A stretch of 64,000 nucleotides of DNA, from positions 54,077,440 to 54,141,439 of the forward strand of contig NC_089851.1 in assembly GCF_036373705.1 (NCBI RefSeq), written 5' to 3'. Source of the DNA: Amia ocellicauda (lineage: Eukaryota > Chordata > Actinopteri > Amiiformes > Amiidae). Every line of letters starts with the position of its first letter. The stretch's first letter is position 1. This document shows, piece by piece, positions 55,996-64,000 of this stretch. A program made the position numbers and the translations under genes. Under the pieces are notes generated by a model. It saw only the letters and a list, made by a program, of their open reading frames with translations. It searched no databases and was not told the origin of the DNA.

Positions 55996-56495
55996 AAGTT
56001 AACGGAGGGTGTCGCAGTTTCTGCTGGGCAAGCGCGTAACTGCTTTGGGGCAGACCGGGAGACCTACGCTCACTGACTGATAGCATGGACTGTAGCGCTG
56101 ACGTGTCTTTCCAGAATGGTAACGCCATCCCCAGTGAGACAGCACTGAGAGCATGGTTCAGCAGGCCCGCAAACAACTGAAAAGAATGCCTCTCCTTTGG
56201 TGCAGCTCAGGAGTACACGTTCAGCAAAGGTCTCCATAACAAGCCGGCAAACCACATTTCGTCCTCCTCCTCCTCAACAACACACTACATGTCCTCCTCA
56301 ACAACAACAACGAACTTGTAAAATACACATTTTCTTTAAAGAAAACAAAACACACAGATGACAGTCTGATTTCCCATCAGCTACACAGCCAACAGTATCT
56401 GAGGTTGAAAGACCTCCCTGGTGCAGAGGAGCCCAGAAGCCAAGCATCGAGAGAGAGCAAACGAATGCTTCAGAGAATGCAAAGCAGGGCCAAGC

Positions 56496-56567
56496 GGGCT
56501 CGTACGGGAGTTGAACCCGGGACCTCTCGCACCCAAAGCAAGAATCATACCCCTAGACCAACGAGCC
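56496..56567 (-). tRNA. tRNA-Pro (UGG), class A variant
   Basis: Sixth and last C49-U65 copy. H2. Confidence 0.68.
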
Positions 56568-57082
56568 AAGTTATCTGACAGTGTCGCAGTTTCTGCTGGG
56601 CAAGCGCGTAACTGCTTTGGGGCAGACCGGGAGACCTACGCTCACTGACTGATAGCATGGACTGTAGCGCTGACGTGTCTTTCCAGAATGGTAACGCCAT
56701 CCCCAGTGAGACAGCACTGAGAGCATTGTTCAGCAGGCCCGCAAACAACTGAAAAGAATGCCTCTCCTTTGGTGCAGCTCAGGAGTACACGTTCAGCAAA
56801 GGTCTCCATAACAAGCCGGCAAACCACATTTCGTCCTCCTCCTCCTCAACAACACACTACATGTCCTCCTCCTCCTCCTCAACAACAACAACAACAACGA
56901 ACTTGTAAAAAACACATTTTCTTTAAAGAAAACAAAACACACAGATGACAGTCTGATTTCCCATCAGCTATACAGGCAACAGTATCTGAGGTCGATAGCC
57001 CTCCCTTGTGCAGAGGAGCCCAGAAGCCAGCCTTCAAGAGCAAACGAACAAACACTTCGGTGACTGCAAAGTGGGGCCAAGT

Positions 57083-57154
57083 GGGCTCATCCTGGAGTTG
57101 AACCCAGGGCCTCTCACACCCTCAGCAAGAATCATACCCCTAGACCAACGAGCC
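57083..57154 (-). pseudogene. tRNA-Pro pseudogene (class B)
   Basis: Third occurrence of the GTCGCATTTTCTGC unit. H2. Confidence 0.6.
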
Positions 57155-57672
57155 AAGTTAACGGAGGGTGTCGCATTTTCTGCTGGGCAAGCGCGTAACT
57201 GCTTTGGGGCAGACCGGGAGACCTACGCTCACTGACTGATAGCATGGACTGTAGCGCTGACGTGTCTTTCCAGAATGGTAACGCCATCCCCAGTGAGACA
57301 GCACTGAGAGCATTGTTCAGCAGGCCCGCAAACAACTGAAAAGAATGCCTCTCCTTTGGTGCAGCTCAGGAGTACACGTTCAGCAAAGGTCTCCATAACA
57401 AGCCGGCAAACCACATTTCGTCCTCCTCCTCCTCAACAACACACTACATGTCCTCCTCCTCCTCCTCAACAACAACAACAACAACAACGAACTTGTAAAA
57501 AACACATTTTCTTTAAAGAAAACAAAACACACAGATGACAGTCTGATTTCCCATCAGCTATACAGGCAACAGTATCTGAGGTCGATAGCCCTCCCTTGTG
57601 CAGAGGAGCCCAGAAGCCAGCCTTCAAGAGCAAACGAACAAACACTTCGGTGACTGCAAAGTGGGGCCAAGT

Positions 57673-57744
57673 GGGCTCATCCTGGAGTTGAACCCAGGGC
57701 CTCTCACACCCTCAGCAAGAATCATACCCCTAGACCAACGAGCC
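57673..57744 (-). pseudogene. tRNA-Pro pseudogene (class B)
   Basis: Third occurrence of the TGTTGCGCTGAAG unit. H2. Confidence 0.6.
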
Positions 57745-58262
57745 AAGTTAACGGAGGGTGTCGCAGTTTCTGCTGGGCAAGCGCGTAACTGCTTTGGGGC
57801 AGACCGGGAGACCTACGCTCACTGACTGATAGCATGGACTGTTGCGCTGAAGTGTCTTTCCAGAATGGTAACGCCATCCCCAGTGAGACAGCACTGAGAG
57901 CATGGTTCAGCAGGCCCGCAAACAACTGAAAAGAATGCCTCTCCTTTGGTGCAGCTCAGGAGTACACGTTCAGCAAAGGTCTCCATAACAAGCCGGCAAA
58001 CCACATTTCGTCCTCCTCCTCCTCAACAACACACTACATGTCCTCCTCCTCCTCCTCAACAACAACAACAACAACAACGAACTTGTAAAAAACACATTTT
58101 CTTTAAAGAAAACAAAACACACAGATGACAGTCTGATTTCCCATCAGCTATACAGGCAACAGTATCTGAGGTCGATAGCCCTCCCTTGTGCAGAGGAGCC
58201 CAGAAGCCAGCCTTCAAGAGCAAACGAACAAATACTTCGGTGACTGCAAAGTGGGGACAAGT

Positions 58263-58334
58263 GGGCTCATCCTGGAGTTGAACCCAGGGCCTCTCACACC
58301 CTCAGCAAGAATCATACCCCTAGACCAACGAGCC
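58263..58334 (-). pseudogene. tRNA-Pro pseudogene (class B)
   Basis: Leader with private GGGGACAAG and AAATACTTCGG. First unit of the 3525-bp block. H2. Confidence 0.6.
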
Positions 58335-58852
58335 AAGTTAACGGAGGGTGTCGCATTTTCTGCTGGGCAAGCGCGTAACTGCTTTGGGGCAGACCGGGAG
58401 ACCTACGCTCACTGACTGATAGCATGGACTGTAGCGCTGACGTGTCTTTCCAGAATGGTAACGCCATCCCCAGTGAGACAGCACTGAGAGCATTGTTCAG
58501 CAGGCCCGCAAACAACTGAAAAGAATGCCTCTCCTTTGGTGCAGCTCAGGAGTACACGTTCAGCAAAGGTCTCCATAACAAGCCGGCAAACCACATTTCG
58601 TCCTCCTCCTCCTCAACAACACACTACATGTCCTCCTCCTCCTCCTCAACAACAACAACAACAACAACGAACTTGTAAAAAACACATTTTCTTTAAAGAA
58701 AACAAAACACACAGATGACAGTCTGATTTCCCATCAGCTATACAGGCAACAGTATCTGAGGTCGATAGCCCTCCCTTGTGCAGAGGAGCCCAGAAGCCAG
58801 CCTTCAAGAGCAAACGAACAAACACTTCGGTGACTGCAAAGTGGGGCCAAGT

Positions 58853-58924
58853 GGGCTCATCCTGGAGTTGAACCCAGGGCCTCTCACACCCTCAGCAAGA
58901 ATCATACCCCTAGACCAACGAGCC
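58853..58924 (-). pseudogene. tRNA-Pro pseudogene (class B)
   Basis: U67 variant, TGTTGCGCTGAAG unit. H2. Confidence 0.6.
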
Positions 58925-59430
58925 AAGTTAACGGAGGGTGTCGCAGTTTCTGCTGGGCAAGCGCGTAACTGCTTTGGGGCAGACCGGGAGACCTACGCTC
59001 ACTGACTGATAGCATGGACTGTTGCGCTGAAGTGTCTTTCCAGAATGGTAACGCCATCCCCAGTGAGACAGCACTGAGAGCATGGTTCAGCAGGCCCGCA
59101 AACAACTGAAAAGAATGCCTCTCCTTTGGTGCAGCTCAGGAGTACACGTTCAGCAAAGGTCTCCATAACAAGCCGGCAAACCACATTTCGTCCTCCTCCT
59201 CCTCAACAACACACTACATGTCCTCCTCCTCCTCAACAACAACAACGAACTTGTAAAATACACATTTTCTTTAAAGAAAACAAAACACACAGATGACAGT
59301 CTGATTTCCCATCAGCTACACAGCCAACAGTATCTGAGGTTGAAAGACCTCCCTGGTGCAGAGGAGCCCAGAAGCCAAGCATCGAGAGAGAGCAAACGAA
59401 TGCTTCAGAGAATGCAAAGCAGGGCCAAGC

Positions 59431-59502
59431 AGGCTCGTCCGGGAGTTGAACCCGGGACCTCTCGCACCCAAAGCGAGAATCATACCCCTAGACCAACGAG
59501 CC
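59431..59502 (-). tRNA. tRNA-Pro (UGG), class A, U73
   Basis: Third U73 copy; stems fully paired. H2. Confidence 0.75.
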
Positions 59503-60020
59503 AAGTTATCTGACAGTGTCACAGTTTCTGCTGGGCAAGCGCGTAACTGCTTTGGGGCAGACCGGGAGACCTACGCTCACTGACTGATAGCATGGACTGT
59601 AGCGCTGACGTGTCTTTCCAGAATGGTAACGCCATCCCCAGTGAGACAGCACTGAGAGCATTGTTCAGCAGGCCCGCAAACAACTGAAAAGAATGCCTCT
59701 CCTTTGGTGCAGCTCAGGAGTACACGTTCAGCAAAGGTCTCCATAACAAGCCGGCAAACCACATTTCGTCCTCCTCCTCCTCAACAACACACTACATGTC
59801 CTCCTCCTCCTCCTCAACAACAACAACAACAACAACGAACTTGTAAAAAACACATTTTCTTTAAAGAAAACAAAACACACAGATGACAGTCTGATTTCCC
59901 ATCAGCTATACAGGCAACAGTATCTGAGGTCGATAGCCCTCCCTTGTGCAGAGGAGCCCAGAAGCCAGCCTTCAAGAGCAAACGAACAAACACTTCGGTG
60001 ACTGCAAAGTGGGGCCAAGT

Positions 60021-60092
60021 GGGCTCGTCCTGGAGTTGAACGCAGGGCCTCTCACACCCTCAGCAAGAATCATACCCCTAGACCAACGAGCC
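60021..60092 (-). pseudogene. tRNA-Pro pseudogene (class B)
   Basis: GAACGCAGG T-arm variant with class A-type right flank; private GGGGTCGACC. H1. Confidence 0.6.
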
Positions 60093-60610
60093 AAGTTATC
60101 TGACAGTTTCACAGTTTCTGCTGGGCAAGCGCGTAACTGCTTTGGGGTCGACCGGGAGACCTACGCTCACTGACTGATAGCATGGACTGTAGCGCTGAAG
60201 TGTCTTTCCAGAACGGTAACCGTATCCCCAGTGAGACAGCACTGAGAGCATGGTTCAGCAGGCCCGCAAACAACTGAAAAGAATGCCTCTCCTTTGGTGC
60301 AGCTCAGGAGTACACGTTCAGCAAAGGTCTCCATAACAAGCCGGCAAACCACATTTCGTCCTCCTCCTCCTCAACAACACACTACATGTCCTCCTCCTCC
60401 TCCTCAACAACAACAACAACAACAACGAACTTGTAAAAAACACATTTTCTTTAAAGAAAACAAAACACACAGATGACAGTCTGATTTCCCATCAGCTACA
60501 CAGCCAACAGTATCTGAGGTTGAAAGACCTCCCTGGTGCAGAGGAGCCCAGAAGCCAAGCATCGAGAGAGAGCAAACGAATGCTTCAGAGAATGCAAAGC
60601 AGGGCCAAGC

Positions 60611-60682
60611 GGGCTCGTCCGGGAGTTGAACCCGGGACCTCTCGCACCCAAAGCGAGAATCATACCCCTAGACCAACGATCC
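60611..60682 (-). tRNA. tRNA-Pro (UGG), class A
   Basis: C73 and faultless T and anticodon arms, but an A3-G70 acceptor mismatch like the AGG copy at 772-843. Flank TTATCTGAGAG. H2. Confidence 0.75.
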
Positions 60683-61197
60683 AAGTTATCTGAGAGTGTC
60701 GCAGTTTCTGCTGGGCAAGCGCGTAACTGCTTTGGGGCAGACCGGGAGACCTACGCTCACTGACTGATAGCATGGACTGTAGCGCTGACGTGTCTTTCCA
60801 GAATGGTAACGCCATCCCCAGTGAGACAGCACTGAGAGCATTGTTCAGCAGGCCCGCAAACAACTGAAAAGAATGCCTCTCCTTTGGTGCAGCTCAGGAG
60901 TACACGTTCAGCAAAGGTCTCCATAACAAGCCGGCAAACCACATTTCGTCCTCCTCCTCCTCAGCAACACACTACATGTCCTCCTCCTCCTCCTCAACAA
61001 CAACAACAACAACGAACTTGTAAAAAACACATTTTCTTTAAAGAAAACAAAACACAAAGATGACAGTCTGATTTCCCATCAGCTTTACAGGCAACAGTAT
61101 CTGAGGTCGATAGCCCTCCCTTGTGCAGAGGAGCCCAGAAGCCAGCCTTCAAGACCAAACGAACAAACACTTCGGTGACTGCAAAGTGGGGCCAAGT

Positions 61198-61269
61198 GGG
61201 CTCGTCCTGGAGTTGAACCCAGGGCCTCTCACACCCTCAGCAAGAATCATACCCCTAGACCAACGAGCC
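61198..61269 (-). pseudogene. tRNA-Pro pseudogene (class B)
   Basis: Standard class B body; leader TTCAAGACCAAACG. Last unit of the first 3525-bp block. H2. Confidence 0.6.
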
Positions 61270-61787
61270 AAGTTAACGGAGGGTGTCGCAGTTTCTGCTG
61301 GGCAAGCGCGTAACTGCTTTGGGGCAGACCGGGAGACCTACGCTCACTGACTGATAGCATGGACTGTAGCGCTGACGTGTCTTTCCAGAATGGTAACGCC
61401 ATCCCCAGTGAGACAGCACTGAGAGCATGGTTCAGCAGGCCCGCAAACAACTGAAAAGAATGCCTCTCCTTTGGTGCAGCTCAGGAGTACACGTTCAGCA
61501 AAGGTCTCCATAACAAGCCGGCAAACCACATTTCGTCCTCCTCCTCCTCAACAACACACTACATGTCCTCCTCCTCCTCCTCAACAACAACAACAACAAC
61601 AACGAACTTGTAAAAAACACATTTTCTTTAAAGAAAACAAAACACACAGATGACAGTCTGATTTCCCATCAGCTATACAGGCAACAGTATCTGAGGTCGA
61701 TAGCCCTCCCTTGTGCAGAGGAGCCCAGAAGCCAGCCTTCAAGAGCAAACGAACAAATACTTCGGTGACTGCAAAGTGGGGACAAGT

Positions 61788-61859
61788 GGGCTCATCCTGG
61801 AGTTGAACCCAGGGCCTCTCACACCCTCAGCAAGAATCATACCCCTAGACCAACGAGCC
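61788..61859 (-). pseudogene. tRNA-Pro pseudogene (class B)
   Basis: Copy of 58263-58334, 3525 bp on. H2. Confidence 0.6.
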
Positions 61860-62377
61860 AAGTTAACGGAGGGTGTCGCATTTTCTGCTGGGCAAGCGCG
61901 TAACTGCTTTGGGGCAGACCGGGAGACCTACGCTCACTGACTGATAGCATGGACTGTAGCGCTGACGTGTCTTTCCAGAATGGTAACGCCATCCCCAGTG
62001 AGACAGCACTGAGAGCATTGTTCAGCAGGCCCGCAAACAACTGAAAAGAATGCCTCTCCTTTGGTGCAGCTCAGGAGTACACGTTCAGCAAAGGTCTCCA
62101 TAACAAGCCGGCAAACCACATTTCGTCCTCCTCCTCCTCAACAACACACTACATGTCCTCCTCCTCCTCCTCAACAACAACAACAACAACAACGAACTTG
62201 TAAAAAACACATTTTCTTTAAAGAAAACAAAACACACAGATGACAGTCTGATTTCCCATCAGCTATACAGGCAACAGTATCTGAGGTCGATAGCCCTCCC
62301 TTGTGCAGAGGAGCCCAGAAGCCAGCCTTCAAGAGCAAACGAACAAACACTTCGGTGACTGCAAAGTGGGGCCAAGT

Positions 62378-62449
62378 GGGCTCATCCTGGAGTTGAACCC
62401 AGGGCCTCTCACACCCTCAGCAAGAATCATACCCCTAGACCAACGAGCC
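62378..62449 (-). pseudogene. tRNA-Pro pseudogene (class B)
   Basis: Copy of 58853-58924. H2. Confidence 0.6.
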
Positions 62450-62955
62450 AAGTTAACGGAGGGTGTCGCAGTTTCTGCTGGGCAAGCGCGTAACTGCTTT
62501 GGGGCAGACCGGGAGACCTACGCTCACTGACTGATAGCATGGACTGTTGCGCTGAAGTGTCTTTCCAGAATGGTAACGCCATCCCCAGTGAGACAGCACT
62601 GAGAGCATGGTTCAGCAGGCCCGCAAACAACTGAAAAGAATGCCTCTCCTTTGGTGCAGCTCAGGAGTACACGTTCAGCAAAGGTCTCCATAACAAGCCG
62701 GCAAACCACATTTCGTCCTCCTCCTCCTCAACAACACACTACATGTCCTCCTCCTCCTCAACAACAACAACGAACTTGTAAAATACACATTTTCTTTAAA
62801 GAAAACAAAACACACAGATGACAGTCTGATTTCCCATCAGCTACACAGCCAACAGTATCTGAGGTTGAAAGACCTCCCTGGTGCAGAGGAGCCCAGAAGC
62901 CAAGCATCGAGAGAGAGCAAACGAATGCTTCAGAGAATGCAAAGCAGGGCCAAGC

Positions 62956-63027
62956 AGGCTCGTCCGGGAGTTGAACCCGGGACCTCTCGCACCCAAAGCG
63001 AGAATCATACCCCTAGACCAACGAGCC
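62956..63027 (-). tRNA. tRNA-Pro (UGG), class A, U73
   Basis: Copy of 59431-59502; fourth U73 copy. H2. Confidence 0.75.
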
Positions 63028-63545
63028 AAGTTATCTGACAGTGTCACAGTTTCTGCTGGGCAAGCGCGTAACTGCTTTGGGGCAGACCGGGAGACCTACG
63101 CTCACTGACTGATAGCATGGACTGTAGCGCTGACGTGTCTTTCCAGAATGGTAACGCCATCCCCAGTGAGACAGCACTGAGAGCATTGTTCAGCAGGCCC
63201 GCAAACAACTGAAAAGAATGCCTCTCCTTTGGTGCAGCTCAGGAGTACACGTTCAGCAAAGGTCTCCATAACAAGCCGGCAAACCACATTTCGTCCTCCT
63301 CCTCCTCAACAACACACTACATGTCCTCCTCCTCCTCCTCAACAACAACAACAACAACAACGAACTTGTAAAAAACACATTTTCTTTAAAGAAAACAAAA
63401 CACACAGATGACAGTCTGATTTCCCATCAGCTATACAGGCAACAGTATCTGAGGTCGATAGCCCTCCCTTGTGCAGAGGAGCCCAGAAGCCAGCCTTCAA
63501 GAGCAAACGAACAAACACTTCGGTGACTGCAAAGTGGGGCCAAGT

Positions 63546-63617
63546 GGGCTCGTCCTGGAGTTGAACGCAGGGCCTCTCACACCCTCAGCAAGAATCATAC
63601 CCCTAGACCAACGAGCC
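63546..63617 (-). pseudogene. tRNA-Pro pseudogene (class B)
   Basis: Copy of 60021-60092, including GGGGTCGACC. H1. Confidence 0.6.
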
Positions 63618-64000
63618 AAGTTATCTGACAGTTTCACAGTTTCTGCTGGGCAAGCGCGTAACTGCTTTGGGGTCGACCGGGAGACCTACGCTCACTGACT
63701 GATAGCATGGACTGTAGCGCTGAAGTGTCTTTCCAGAACGGTAACCGTATCCCCAGTGAGACAGCACTGAGAGCATGGTTCAGCAGGCCCGCAAACAACT
63801 GAAAAGAATGCCTCTCCTTTGGTGCAGCTCAGGAGTACACGTTCAGCAAAGGTCTCCATAACAAGCCGGCAAACCACATTTCGTCCTCCTCCTCCTCAAC
63901 AACACACTACATGTCCTCCTCCTCCTCCTCAACAACAACAACAACAACAACGAACTTGTAAAAAACACATTTTCTTTAAAGAAAACAAAACACACAGATG

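Larger units (their letters stand above)
33705..64000 (-). repeat. Tandem tRNA-Pro satellite, array 2
   Basis: About 52 units of the same family and orientation as the array at 1-3832. It begins abruptly at AACTTGTAAAAAACACATTT and runs past the window end. The first unit (33813 on) has lost about 230 bp between the tRNA segment and the middle block. Units are 95-99% alike by eye and are grouped into higher-order blocks. Typical spacings between equivalent points are 572, 578, 587, 590 and 593 bp, explained by different numbers of CTC and CAA triplets. Confidence 0.95.
58188..64000. repeat. Higher-order repeat, 3525-bp six-unit block
   Basis: Six units at 58188-61712 are followed by a copy starting at 61713 and still running at the window end. 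Private variants (GGGGACAAGTGG, GAACGCAGG, GGGGTCGACC) recur exactly 3525 bp later at all four comparable units. This is the youngest-looking duplication in the window. Confidence 0.85.

Noticed and set aside
33705-64000. CRISPR-like array
   Set aside because: Units of about 590 bp without short repeats and unique spacers; eukaryotic satellite.

Overview
The window looks like nuclear DNA of a ray-finned fish. It holds Tc1-like transposon pieces of types common in fish, fish tRNA-derived SINEs, an L2/CR1-type LINE scrap, AT-rich spacer, and a degenerate Polinton/Maverick. No confident host protein gene is visible. The species is not identified. Everything is read from sequence alone; homology statements rest on recognised motifs, not searches.

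Layout. (1) 1-3832: end of a tandem satellite with units of about 578-593 bp. Each unit carries a 72-nt tRNA-Pro gene or tRNA-Pro-derived pseudogene on the minus strand. (2) 3833-17567: AT-rich DNA with decayed Tc1-like transposases (4353-4994, 7790-9222, 9828-10391), SINEs, a MITE with a SINE inside it (5997-6600), a LINE RT scrap, a single diverged inverted copy of the satellite unit (7371-7660), palindrome-rich tracts and other dispersed repeats. (3) 17568-29755: a 12.2-kb Polinton with terminal inverted repeats of about 0.6 kb and a near-perfect 6-bp target duplication. PolB and three small accessory genes lie on the plus strand. Integrase with chromodomain, minor capsid-like, basic core-like, major capsid-like and adenain-like protease genes lie on the minus strand. 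Most are broken by stops or frameshifts, and no packaging ATPase was found. Between the integrase start and the right TIR sits a well-folded 83-nt tRNA-Leu(UAA) gene with a T6 terminator. (4) 29762-33704: a dispersed repeat split by a 2.8-kb TIR element (30489-33308), which itself contains a SINE and a MITE. (5) 33705-64000, running past the window: the same satellite again, about 52 units, with higher-order repeat blocks of 2 to 6 units.

Of 59 tRNA-Pro-like copies in the arrays, 17 are close to a canonical tRNA-Pro (class A: 4 with anticodon AGG, 13 with UGG). Three show no visible defect (41905-41976, 43070-43141, 53582-53653). The other 42 (class B) nearly all have G33 in place of U33 and a T arm that pairs only in a shifted register. 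Each unit also has one of two middle-block haplotypes, called H1 and H2 below.

The two most unusual observations are the Polinton-borne tRNA-Leu, in which the normally invariant G19-C56 tertiary pair reads C19-G56, and the tandem tRNA-Pro array mixing two isoacceptors with no Pol III terminator until about 146 bp downstream.
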